In this document: positions 1 to 5,280 of the stretch, in pieces
Numbering within the stretch: the stretch's first letter is position 1
Layout: each line of letters starts with the position of its first letter
Source of the DNA: Clostridiales bacterium
GTDB lineage: Bacteria > Bacillota > Clostridia > Peptostreptococcales > JAAYPU01
Length of the DNA: 5,342 nt
Direction of reading: 5' to 3'
NCBI GenBank assembly: GCA_012519645.1
Contig: JAAYPU010000180.1
Span: 1 to 5,342 of the forward strand
Position numbers and translations under genes: made by a program
The notes under the pieces: model-generated
Seen by the model: only the letters and a program-made list of their open reading frames with translations
What the model was told of the DNA's origin: nothing
Database searches by the model: none

Positions 1-58
1 GGTTACACCCATCAAGTCACTTCGCTCACGTTTATAGTTTATTATGCTTCGCTCCTGT

Positions 59-91
59 TGAACGATAGCTGAACGATAGTTGAACAATAGT
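59..91. repeat. Three tandem 11-base repeats
   Basis: Three adjacent copies read TGAACGATAGC, TGAACGATAGT and TGAACAATAGT (59-69, 70-80, 81-91), with at most two differences between copies. They lie in non-coding DNA downstream of the FAH gene. A further eight-base direct repeat, CTTCGCTC, occurs at 20-27 and 47-54. Confidence 0.8.
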
Positions 92-121
92 TTCCAAAAG
101 CCTGAAACAAGAAACCTACTC

Positions 122-142
122 CGGACTTCGGACTTCGGACTT
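122..142. repeat. Three tandem CGGACTT heptamers
   Basis: CGGACTT occurs three times in perfect tandem (122-128, 129-135, 136-142), ending 20 bases from the FAH stop codon. All copies are in one orientation, so they form no strong hairpin. The whole 1-162 stretch has no gene, and I see no clear terminator for the FAH gene in it. Confidence 0.85.
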
Positions 143-162
143 TTAAGATTAAGAGTTACTAG

Positions 163-1062
163 TTATTCAGATACATAGTTTGTCAGTTTTCCTATCTTTT
201 CTATAACGCATTCTATCTTATCCTTTGGCTGCAGAAATCTCGGCGGGTCAAATCCCATCCCCACTCCAGCAGGTGTACCGGTCATGATAATATCACCCGG
301 AACCAGTTCAATTCCTTGTGACAATATGCTTATTTGTGTTGGTATATCAAAAATCATATGCTTAGTATTTGAATCCTGACGCAGCTCACCGTTCACAAAA
401 CATTTGATATCCAGTTCCACCGGAAAGGGTATCAGGCTTTTATATACAATCCAAGGACCTATGGGGCAATGAGTGGATAAGCTCTTCCCCTTCAGCCATT
501 GATTATGCCTTTTTTGCAGGTCCCTTGCCGACACATCATTTCCTATGGTATATCCGAAAATATGACCTTCCACATCTTCCGGTCTGATATTAATGCCTCT
601 CTTTCCGATAATGACCACCAGCTCAGCTTCATAATCCAACTGAGAGGTTGCATTGGCATGCCTAAGGATAATATCATCAGGGCCAGTACATGGATATGCC
701 ATTTTAGAGAAATATATAGGGTATTTCAACTCATCATCTGTTTTCGTAAACTTTTGCATCTCCTGAATATGTTCTTTATAGTTTTTGCCCAGACAGAAAA
801 CGCTTCTTTTAGGATAAGGTATGGGCGACAGAAGATTTATTTGTCGGAGGGGGATCTTCTCCAAATCATTATCCTTTTTTATTTCATCATAAATTCCTGC
901 ATATAAATCATCATCATAAGTATCTATAAGCTCATTCATGTCTTTCGGAGCCTCTGTATTTCTTTTTTTATATATCCCTTTTAAAGGAAAAAACAAATCC
1001 CTGTCCGCATCAATGACACCAACCATGTATTCGTCATTATATCTTCCATATCCATAAATCAT
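163..1062 (-). CDS. Fumarylacetoacetate hydrolase (FAH) family protein, FAHD1-like
   Basis: This 299-residue protein has an N-terminal region of about 80 residues followed by a complete FAH catalytic domain (about 85-299). Seen in the sequence: FCLGKNYKEHIQEM (89-102), with H98 and E101 at the positions of the catalytic His/Glu lid pair; DYEAELVVIIGK (143-154), giving metal ligands E145 and E147; NDVSARD (175-181), giving metal ligand D176; and the TGTPAGVG loop (261-268). All expected Mg/Mn-site residues are present, so the enzyme should be active. Family members are cytoplasmic and cleave, decarboxylate or hydrate small 2-oxo acids (acylpyruvate hydrolase, oxaloacetate decarboxylase, 2-oxo-hept-3-ene-dioate hydratase/isomerase). 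The sequence alone does not decide the substrate, and no aromatic-degradation genes are nearby. The ATG start has a good AAGGAG site (1071-1076) six or seven bases upstream. A hairpin terminator precedes the gene, so it is probably transcribed separately. Confidence 0.93.
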   Translation of the reverse strand: MIYGYGRYNDEYMVGVIDADRDLFFPLKGIYKKRNTEAPKDMNELIDTYDDDLYAGIYDEIKKDNDLEKIPLRQINLLSPIPYPKRSVFCLGKNYKEHIQEMQKFTKTDDELKYPIYFSKMAYPCTGPDDIILRHANATSQLDYEAELVVIIGKRGINIRPEDVEGHIFGYTIGNDVSARDLQKRHNQWLKGKSLSTHCPIGPWIVYKSLIPFPVELDIKCFVNGELRQDSNTKHMIFDIPTQISILSQGIELVPGDIIMTGTPAGVGMGFDPPRFLQPKDKIECVIEKIGKLTNYVSE

Positions 1063-1114
1063 ATTATTCTCTCCTTATTTTCCGTATTTGCCTGTACAAT
1101 TTCTTTTAACATAG

Positions 1115-1142
1115 ATTGTATCATTAATTATTATTTTTGGAA
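1115..1142 (-). promoter_or_regulatory. Weak promoter candidate for the FAH gene
   Basis: On the minus strand, TACAAT (1115-1120) could be a -10 box. It lies 16 bases from TTCCAA (1137-1142), which matches only half of the -35 consensus. The pair lies between the upstream terminator and the FAH start, where a promoter is expected. The region is so AT-rich that the match could be chance. Confidence 0.3.
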
Positions 1143-1166
1143 TAGTTCATATAAAAACATTAAATC

Positions 1167-1192
1167 AAGAGGGCACTTTAGTGCCCTCTTTT
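1167..1192 (-). terminator. Intrinsic terminator after the 71-residue protein gene
   Basis: A perfect 10-bp stem, AAGAGGGCAC / GTGCCCTCTT (1167-1176 and 1181-1190), encloses a four-base TTTA loop. It begins 14 bases after the stop of the small upstream gene. On the minus strand the stem is followed by TTGATTTAATG and then a run of T, an imperfect but usable U-tract. On the plus strand it is followed by TTTT, so it could act in both directions. It separates the small gene from the FAH gene. Confidence 0.75.
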
Positions 1193-1203
1193 ACCAATCG
1201 ATA

Positions 1204-1419
1204 TTAAAGTAATTGCATTATCTCATCTTTTATATTTTCAATTAATTCATCGTTAACTTTACCTTTTGCAAATTCAATGATATCTTTTATCGTTTTATTT
1301 TTGTATATTCCTACTAACGGATGATTCACTAAATCACCAAAATACTTTTCCAAGATAGATTTGGCTTCTTTATCTTTAAGAAGTTCTCCCAAAGTGCTAT
1401 CCATTGAAAATCTGCTCAT
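1204..1419 (-). CDS. Small helical protein of unknown function (about 71 aa)
   Basis: The frame is open from an ATG at 1443 (79 residues), but I prefer the second ATG at 1419. Only that ATG has a ribosome binding site, AGAAGGG at 1428-1434, eight bases upstream; the bases before the first ATG are TTAATTAATA. The resulting 71-residue protein starts MSRFSMDSTLGELL. It is predicted to be entirely soluble and alpha-helical, with no cysteine, signal peptide or membrane segment. Its layout (STLGELL, then an EKYFGDLVNHPL turn, then TIKDIIEFAKGK, then a terminal helix) resembles, from memory, a small helical module seen at the C-terminal end of some Firmicutes hydrolases. That likeness is unverified and gives no function. 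A promoter candidate precedes the gene and a hairpin terminator follows it, so it appears to be a single-gene unit. Confidence 0.72.
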   Translation of the reverse strand: MSRFSMDSTLGELLKDKEAKSILEKYFGDLVNHPLVGIYKNKTIKDIIEFAKGKVNDELIENIKDEIMQLL

Positions 1420-1427
1420 GTCATCTT

Positions 1428-1434
1428 CCCTTCT
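1428..1434 (-). promoter_or_regulatory. Ribosome binding site that sets the start of the 71-aa protein
   Basis: AGAAGGG on the minus strand lies eight bases before the ATG at 1417-1419. It falls inside the longer 79-codon reading frame, which has no such site before its own ATG. This argues for the shorter protein. Confidence 0.6.
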
Positions 1435-1465
1435 CAGATTCATTATTAATTAATGTTTTCAGTAC

Positions 1466-1494
1466 ATTTTATGAAATGAATCTAAAAAGGTTAA
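1466..1494 (-). promoter_or_regulatory. Promoter candidate for the 71-aa protein gene
   Basis: On the minus strand, TTAACC (1489-1494; four of six matches to the -35 consensus) and TAAAAT (1466-1471; five of six matches to the -10 consensus) are separated by 17 bases. Transcription would start near 1459, giving a leader of about 40 bases that includes the ribosome binding site at 1428-1434. The spacing is ideal, but the region is AT-rich. Confidence 0.42.
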
Positions 1495-1501
1495 GAATAT
1501 C

Positions 1502-1579
1502 TCACGAATAATTATTTGCCAGTAATTCCTTCATGATCTCATAAATCTTTCTTGTAGTATTCACATTTCTGATTGTCAT
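1502..1579 (-). CDS. Possible 25-residue peptide downstream of the DUF4153 gene
   Basis: A short frame starts with ATG 13 bases after the DUF4153 stop and encodes MTIRNVNTTRKIYEIMKELL plus five residues before a TGA. The residue mix is protein-like, with a basic start and an amphipathic helix from about residue 10. The same frame stays open for 11 more codons (DILNLFRFIS) after the TGA, before a TAA, so it could be a decayed remnant. The bases before the ATG (AAGATGAG) are a poor ribosome binding site, although coupling to the gene above is possible. No family is recognised, and it may simply not be a gene. Confidence 0.18.
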   Translation of the reverse strand: MTIRNVNTTRKIYEIMKELLANNYS

Positions 1580-1592
1580 CTCATCTTAAGAA

Positions 1593-2744
1593 TTATTTTA
1601 CTGCAAACATGACATAGAACGAATAATCCGTGCCTGCATCCGCATCATTTCCTGCCGTATAATTGATATGCTGGAAAATTACTTTTAATTTATACTCATC
1701 ATTACTGACCTCAAAGCTCATCTCTTCCGGAGATAATGCACTTTTTGCGCCAACCACTTCATCCAAAATCTTTTTTGCATAATCATATAAATCAGTTCCT
1801 ATAAGCTCTTTCCCTGATACATCAAGCACGGCTACATGCGCGTCATTATTGGATAATGAGGTAATCTTCAACTTATAAGGATACCCTTCAAGCTCAAAGT
1901 CACGGTCAGTAATTTCTTTTTCATTCATGTGCCTTCCAATAAAGGCATTCATCAACATATCATATCCTGAAACCGGCAAAGGCTGCTGAGAATCCAAAGC
2001 AACGCTGTAGAAGCTCAGTTCTCCCGGATAATTCGGATATGTCGGTTCAAACCCGAACAAAGATTCCATATCCTTATAAATCATAAAATCTTCAGGTATC
2101 CATTCGATATATTCTAAAGAACTGCTTCTTTCGAGGTAATATAAAATATTTGTTACTTCAATTTTTGCTTCTTTTGAAGCATTTTCATTCTTAATGATTT
2201 CTCCATTCACCAGCATGCCTTCATTTTCAAGAATATTTTCAATTCTATTTATTTGGCTTTGGCGGGAAACCGTAAAAGCATCAATGGGAGGTATTATTGA
2301 AACGATCGCAAAGAACGCAGCCAATAATGCAATAAGACCATTCCTTGAATCGGGTTTTATACTCAATAAAACACCTACCAAAATTGAGAAAATACCAAAT
2401 ATTGCTACATAATATCTTGCTTCCGTCACACCATAAGCATTCAATCTTATACCTACCGATATCAGTTGCATGATAACAAGAGGGACAAGTACTTTTGGAA
2501 AAACGCGGCGATAAAAAACAGCAAACCTGTTATCAAGCAGGCTCGATAGAACAAATATAAAAAACCCTGCGATAGAATACACTAAAACCATTGGCCCGAC
2601 CTGACCGGATGGCCACGTAAGGGTAAACAATATTTTAAGAAAATATATAATCAATACAAGTGTATATGCCGTAATCAATGGTATAGCAATATATGAAACC
2701 AAAATATCCAGATACCTTGGATAGCTGCTTGCACGCTCGAGCAC
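1593..2744 (-). CDS. DUF4153-type membrane protein, C-terminal part (after in-frame stop)
   Basis: This 383-codon stretch continues, in the same frame, the gene cut by the TAG at 2787-2789, and should be read as its C-terminal two thirds. About five membrane segments are visible (roughly residues 13-37, 47-68, 80-104, 110-128 and 134-153). The loop ASSYPRYLDILVSYIAIPL and the motif RLNAYGVTEARYYV are typical, as I recall them, of Firmicutes DUF4153 proteins. After SRQSQINRIENIL (about 160-172) comes a soluble region of about 210 residues that is rich in acidic residues and probably outside the cell; it ends in strand-like segments. The nominal GTG start at 2744 has no ribosome binding site (the nearest purine run, AAAGGAAAAAA, is too far upstream), so independent translation is doubtful. 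The function of the family is not established; a membrane or envelope role is all that can be said. Confidence 0.8.
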   Translation of the reverse strand: MLERASSYPRYLDILVSYIAIPLITAYTLVLIIYFLKILFTLTWPSGQVGPMVLVYSIAGFFIFVLSSLLDNRFAVFYRRVFPKVLVPLVIMQLISVGIRLNAYGVTEARYYVAIFGIFSILVGVLLSIKPDSRNGLIALLAAFFAIVSIIPPIDAFTVSRQSQINRIENILENEGMLVNGEIIKNENASKEAKIEVTNILYYLERSSSLEYIEWIPEDFMIYKDMESLFGFEPTYPNYPGELSFYSVALDSQQPLPVSGYDMLMNAFIGRHMNEKEITDRDFELEGYPYKLKITSLSNNDAHVAVLDVSGKELIGTDLYDYAKKILDEVVGAKSALSPEEMSFEVSNDEYKLKVIFQHINYTAGNDADAGTDYSFYVMFAVK

Positions 2745-2786
2745 ATCCGTATCGGTTTTTTCCTTTGAATTGAATTTAGGCAGGAG

Positions 2787-2789
2787 CTA
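2787..2789 (-). other. In-frame amber (TAG) codon interrupting the DUF4153 gene
   Basis: The minus-strand codons read VFAPVYYL, then TAG, then LLPKFNSKEKTDTD, then the GTG-LERASSYP that opens the C-terminal part. No base is gained or lost: 2789 and 2744 are in the same phase. Without this codon the reading frame is continuous from 3380 to 1593 (595 codons before the final TAA). One base change from TCG (Ser) or TTG (Leu) would create the TAG. Confidence 0.9.
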
Positions 2790-3380
2790 CAAATAATAAA
2801 CAGGAGCAAACACAACCCATATGATAGTCATCGTATAAGCGTACGCATCTTCATTTACATTAAAAAGCAAAGTATCTATCGTTGCAATGATAGCCGCAAT
2901 TCCGGCCATAAGGACGCCTGAATAAAGTGCGGATGTAAAAAATGATTTGAAATGGATCAAAGCAGTCTGATTGAAATTCACTTCAGTTTTATATGACGGT
3001 ATCCATAATACCATGCACACCAATGCAAATACTGCCACGAAGCTTCTTATTGTAATCTCTGCATTGATTTCCAATGCTGATAATAATATGAGGAAATATC
3101 CGACAAGAAGAACCAGACTTGCTATATAAGCAAAAATCCTTCTCCTGTCATAAATATTTAATCTTTCAACCAAGATTTGAACTGCCATACCAAGAACGGC
3201 ACCCACAACGAAGGTGAAAACAAGCTTTTGCTCCAACAGCGGCAGACTCATATTCATGGCGATCAATCTGAAAATAATTGCCGCTGCAGCAATCAGGCAT
3301 ACCATCGTCATGGGGAAACGCAGCCCTGCAATTGAAATACCTTTAATAATTTTTATTATCAAACCCTTTATACGTTCCAT
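2787..3380 (-). CDS. DUF4153-type membrane protein, N-terminal part (ends at in-frame stop)
   Basis: This is the N-terminal third of a polytopic membrane protein of about 595 residues, cut at residue 197 by a TAG. I start it at the ATG at 3380 (MERIKGLII), which has GAGG (3390-3393) nine bases upstream. The frame also runs back to a GTG at 3401 (seven residues more) and an ATG at 3389, neither with well-placed ribosome binding sites. A basic amphipathic start is followed by RFPMTMVCL and about six hydrophobic segments, at roughly residues 23-41, 53-69, 83-103, 110-128, 151-173 and 181-197. The RFP motif before the first membrane span and the overall layout match, from memory, the DUF4153 family. 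A leuCD terminator and a TATAAT box precede it, so it starts its own transcription unit. On its own it would lack the last five membrane spans and the soluble domain, so it is probably non-functional unless the stop is an error or is read through. Confidence 0.78.
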   Translation of the reverse strand: MERIKGLIIKIIKGISIAGLRFPMTMVCLIAAAAIIFRLIAMNMSLPLLEQKLVFTFVVGAVLGMAVQILVERLNIYDRRRIFAYIASLVLLVGYFLILLSALEINAEITIRSFVAVFALVCMVLWIPSYKTEVNFNQTALIHFKSFFTSALYSGVLMAGIAAIIATIDTLLFNVNEDAYAYTMTIIWVVFAPVYYL

Positions 3381-3389
3381 CTTATCCAT

Positions 3390-3393
3390 CCTC
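3390..3393 (-). promoter_or_regulatory. Ribosome binding site that sets the start of the DUF4153 gene
   Basis: GAGG, within GTGAGGAT on the minus strand, is nine bases before the ATG at 3378-3380. It overlaps codons of the longer frame that starts with GTG at 3401, which argues for the shorter start. Confidence 0.5.
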
Positions 3394-3467
3394 ACTTTCA
3401 CGCAATAAAAAATTTTGCATTATTTTAATTAGACTCAAAAATAAATAAAAAGTTCATATTATTTCAT

Positions 3468-3473
3468 ATTATA
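3468..3473 (-). promoter_or_regulatory. Consensus -10 box before the DUF4153 gene
   Basis: A perfect TATAAT on the minus strand is preceded by GGG. At 16-18 bases upstream there is no good -35 box (best candidates are ACTTTA or CTTTAT), and no extended TG motif is present. The implied leader is about 80 bases long. It lies downstream of the leuCD terminator, where a new promoter would be needed. The rest of 3402-3550 is AT-rich and holds nothing else I can support. Confidence 0.4.
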
Positions 3474-3551
3474 CCCATTTCATTTTAACATAAAGTTATT
3501 CTCTAATAATTTTTTCCAAAATTTCTGCTTTTCTACCTTCTTCTATGTAGC

Positions 3552-3591
3552 AAAAATAAAAAATTAGCTTTTGTAATACTTACAAAAGCTA
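3552..3591 (-). terminator. Strong intrinsic terminator of the leuCD operon
   Basis: On the minus strand, a perfect 12-bp stem, TAGCTTTTGTAA / TTACAAAAGCTA (3580-3591 and 3565-3576), has a three-base loop. It is followed at once by ATTTTTTATTTTT (3552-3564), a textbook U-tract. It lies about 60 bases after the leuD stop, separates leuCD from the DUF4153 gene, and has the correct polarity for leuCD. Confidence 0.88.
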
Positions 3592-3625
3592 CCTTAACTC
3601 TTATTTCTATTTTTAATTCTTTGCT

Positions 3626-3655
3626 TGATGAAATTTCATCTATGAAATTTCATCA
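3626..3655. repeat. Tandem palindromes forming a 14-bp inverted repeat over the leuD stop
   Basis: Two near-identical palindromes stand side by side: GATGAAATTTCATC (3627-3640) and ATGAAATTTCAT (3642-3653). Together they also form a perfect 14-bp inverted repeat, TGATGAAATTTCAT / ATGAAATTTCATCA (3626-3639 and 3642-3655), with a two-base centre. The leuD TGA stop (3653-3655) is inside it. No T-run follows on the minus strand, so it is not an intrinsic terminator in its own right. It could be an mRNA 3' stabilising hairpin or a protein-binding site. Confidence 0.75.
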
Positions 3656-4177
3656 GTAGTGTTTATCAGCGTATCCGACCCAGCCGCCTTCTTTTATCAG
3701 AGTTTTGTCAAATTCGCCGACTCTGAAATCAATTTCTTCTGACTGACCTTCGGCAGTAACAATAATTTTATCATTATCAACATCTATTTTTATTGAGGTG
3801 TCTTTATTTGAATATTTCTTAAATAAATAATCGATCTTTTCTTTTGGCAGTTCTATTGCAAACATACCGCAATTATACATATTCTGCCTGAATATCCTCG
3901 CAAAGCTTTCCGCAATTACGGCATTTATACCGTTCACTTCCAAAGCCCACGGCGCATGCTCTCTTGAAGATCCGCATCCGAAGTTTTCCCTTGTAATAAT
4001 GACTGCTTTATCTTTTATGTCTTCACAGTTATTAAAGTTTGGGAGTGATAAATCCTCCAACAAATAAGGCTTAAGCGCTTCCTTTGTTATTTCTGTAAGG
4101 TATTTTGCCGGTATTATTTCATCGGTATTTATATCGCTTCTGTCTAAAAATAAAACTTTTCCGTTAAAATTCTTCAT
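3653..4177 (-). CDS. leuD: 3-isopropylmalate dehydratase small subunit (LeuD), archaeal/HacB-type
   Basis: This 174-residue protein is full length for the compact small-subunit family. It supplies the swivelling domain that closes over the [4Fe-4S] site of LeuC in the isomerisation of 2- to 3-isopropylmalate, a cytoplasmic step of leucine synthesis. Seen in the sequence: DINTDEIIPAKYL (15-27), NFGCGSSREHAPWAL (65-79), which carries the conserved substrate-binding SSREHAPWAL block, and ARIFRQNMYNCG (93-104). The segment YLTE (26-29) sits where archaeal relatives carry the substrate-selecting loop, and it differs from the motifs I know for isopropylmalate and homoaconitate enzymes. A related 2-hydroxyacid dehydratase role is therefore not excluded. 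The ATG start lies 14 bases after the leuC stop. Its ribosome binding site, AGGTGGTGG (4185-4193), overlaps that stop, so the two subunits are probably co-translated. Confidence 0.93.
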   Translation of the reverse strand: MKNFNGKVLFLDRSDINTDEIIPAKYLTEITKEALKPYLLEDLSLPNFNNCEDIKDKAVIITRENFGCGSSREHAPWALEVNGINAVIAESFARIFRQNMYNCGMFAIELPKEKIDYLFKKYSNKDTSIKIDVDNDKIIVTAEGQSEEIDFRVGEFDKTLIKEGGWVGYADKHY

Positions 4178-4184
4178 TGTTATT

Positions 4185-4193
4185 CCACCACCT
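4185..4193 (-). promoter_or_regulatory. leuD ribosome binding site overlapping the leuC stop
   Basis: The minus strand reads T-AGGTGGTGG, in which the TAG stop of leuC supplies the first bases of the site. The GGTGG core ends seven bases before the leuD ATG. This arrangement is typical of translationally coupled subunits. Confidence 0.65.
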
Positions 4194-5280
4194 AACCCTT
4201 GTATAATCGGGAGTTTGTTATTTTCCCTTCAATGGCTGTAGCCGCAGCAGTTGCAGGACTCATAAGATGCACCATGCCGCCTTTACCCATTCTTCCGTTG
4301 AAGTTTCGGTTTGTTGTAGATGCAGCTACCTCACCTTCCGCAAGAACACCATTGCTCATACCAAGACAGGCACCGCATGTCGGATTGGTCACGCAAAAGC
4401 CTGCATCCTGGAAAATCTCTATGATGCCTTCCTTTAAAGCCATGGAATAAATATGCGGTGTCGCGGGGCTTACGATTCCGCGCACATCATCACTTATTTT
4501 TTTACCTTTAAGAATGCTTGCGGCAATCCTTAAGTCTTCAATGCGTCCGTTTGTACAGCTTCCAATGTATACCTGATCTACCTTTGTTCCTTCCATTTCG
4601 CTTACAGGTTTTACCTGGTCCGGTTTAAATCCAAAGGTTACCATCGGTTCTAAATCGCTGATATCATATTCCAATACTTTGTCATATGATGCATCCTCAT
4701 CAGAAATCCATTTCGAATACTCAGCCAGTGCTTCTTCTTTGGAATTAAATTCATCCTTTATGAAATCCCACAAATATTCAACCGTAGTCATATCGGGATA
4801 GCATACACCGCAGGTACCTCCTGCTTCTATTGCCATATTGCACAAGGTCATACGTGATTCCATGGACATAGCATCCACAACAGGTCCTGTAAATTCTATG
4901 ACTTTATTTGTTGCACCGTTTACAGTAAGCTCTTTGATAATGAAAAGTATGACATCCTTGGCATATACGCCCGGTTTTAAAGTACCTTTAAGAACGATTT
5001 TTATAGTTTCAGGATAATGGAAAGCGCAAACACCTTTCAGTATGCCTACTTCAAGGTCTGTTGTACCGACACCTGCCGCAAAAGCTCCGAAAGCTCCATG
5101 AGTGCAGGTATGGGAATCTCCCATGATAATTGTAAAGCCGGGCCTTACAAATCCTTTTTCCGGGAATATGGCATGACATACACCATTTCTACCAATATCA
5201 AAAAAGTCCTTGATTCCGTGTCTTCTTGCCCATTCGCGTAAAATCTTTCCCTGCTCTGCAGTTTTTGAATCCTTTGTCAT
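4192..5280 (-). CDS. leuC: 3-isopropylmalate dehydratase large subunit (LeuC), HacA-type, 5' end lost at an inverted junction
   Basis: The 362 codons encode the catalytic large subunit of the isopropylmalate/homoaconitate dehydratase branch of the aconitase superfamily. The [4Fe-4S] cysteines are all present: C242 in GSCTNGR (240-246), and C302 and C305 in NPTCGACLG (299-307). Other conserved blocks are KDSKTAEQ (3-10), GDSHTCTHGAFGAFA (54-68), EAGGTCGVCYPD (152-163) and STTNRNFNGRMG (321-332). Relatives of this type are about 420 residues long, so about 55 N-terminal residues are missing. The ATG at 5280 is therefore an internal methionine and not the true start; it has no ribosome binding site. 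Upstream of it on the minus strand the frame stays open to the window edge but reads as non-family sequence (HKVSYCYRGCNF), while the plus strand encodes the missing part (see 5278-5342). The gene ends in TAG, next to leuD. Confidence 0.92.
   Translation of the reverse strand: MTKDSKTAEQGKILREWARRHGIKDFFDIGRNGVCHAIFPEKGFVRPGFTIIMGDSHTCTHGAFGAFAAGVGTTDLEVGILKGVCAFHYPETIKIVLKGTLKPGVYAKDVILFIIKELTVNGATNKVIEFTGPVVDAMSMESRMTLCNMAIEAGGTCGVCYPDMTTVEYLWDFIKDEFNSKEEALAEYSKWISDEDASYDKVLEYDISDLEPMVTFGFKPDQVKPVSEMEGTKVDQVYIGSCTNGRIEDLRIAASILKGKKISDDVRGIVSPATPHIYSMALKEGIIEIFQDAGFCVTNPTCGACLGMSNGVLAEGEVAASTTNRNFNGRMGKGGMVHLMSPATAAATAIEGKITNSRLYKG

Noticed and set aside
1..162. Possible CRISPR or mobile-element end
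   Set aside because: The repeats are only 7 and 11 bases long and directly adjacent with no spacers. There are no terminal inverted repeats and no transposase sequence.
499..906. Plus-strand open frame of 135 codons
   Set aside because: It lies wholly antisense to the FAH gene, whose protein is clearly conserved. The predicted product has no recognisable domain.
2194..2412. Plus-strand open frame of 72 codons
   Set aside because: It is antisense to the DUF4153 coding sequence and has no family features.
2787..2789. TAG as a pyrrolysine codon or a recoded sense codon
   Set aside because: leuC in the same window uses TAG as a real stop, and DUF4153 proteins are not known to need pyrrolysine. 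A point mutation or sequence error is simpler.
3214..3408. Plus-strand open frame of 64 codons rich in Ile and Ala
   Set aside because: It is antisense to the membrane spans of the DUF4153 protein, and its hydrophobic content mirrors that gene.
3496..3552. Minus-strand coding-like stretch reading YIEEGRKAEILEKIIRE before a stop
   Set aside because: It has no start codon: the frame runs back into the terminator hairpin and meets a stop there. In such AT-rich DNA a Glu/Lys/Ile-rich reading is easily chance. It could be a gene remnant, but that cannot be supported.
3626..3655. Inverted repeat considered as an intrinsic terminator
   Set aside because: It is not followed by a T-run on either strand, and a much better terminator lies at 3552-3591.
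4199..4450. Plus-strand open frame of 83 codons
   Set aside because: It is antisense to the C-terminal part of leuC, including the iron-sulfur cysteine region, and so is a shadow.
5017..5241. Plus-strand open frame of 74 codons with several cysteines
   Set aside because: It is antisense to the conserved GDSHTCTHG region of leuC. It is also not in frame with the genuine plus-strand leuC fragment beyond 5278.
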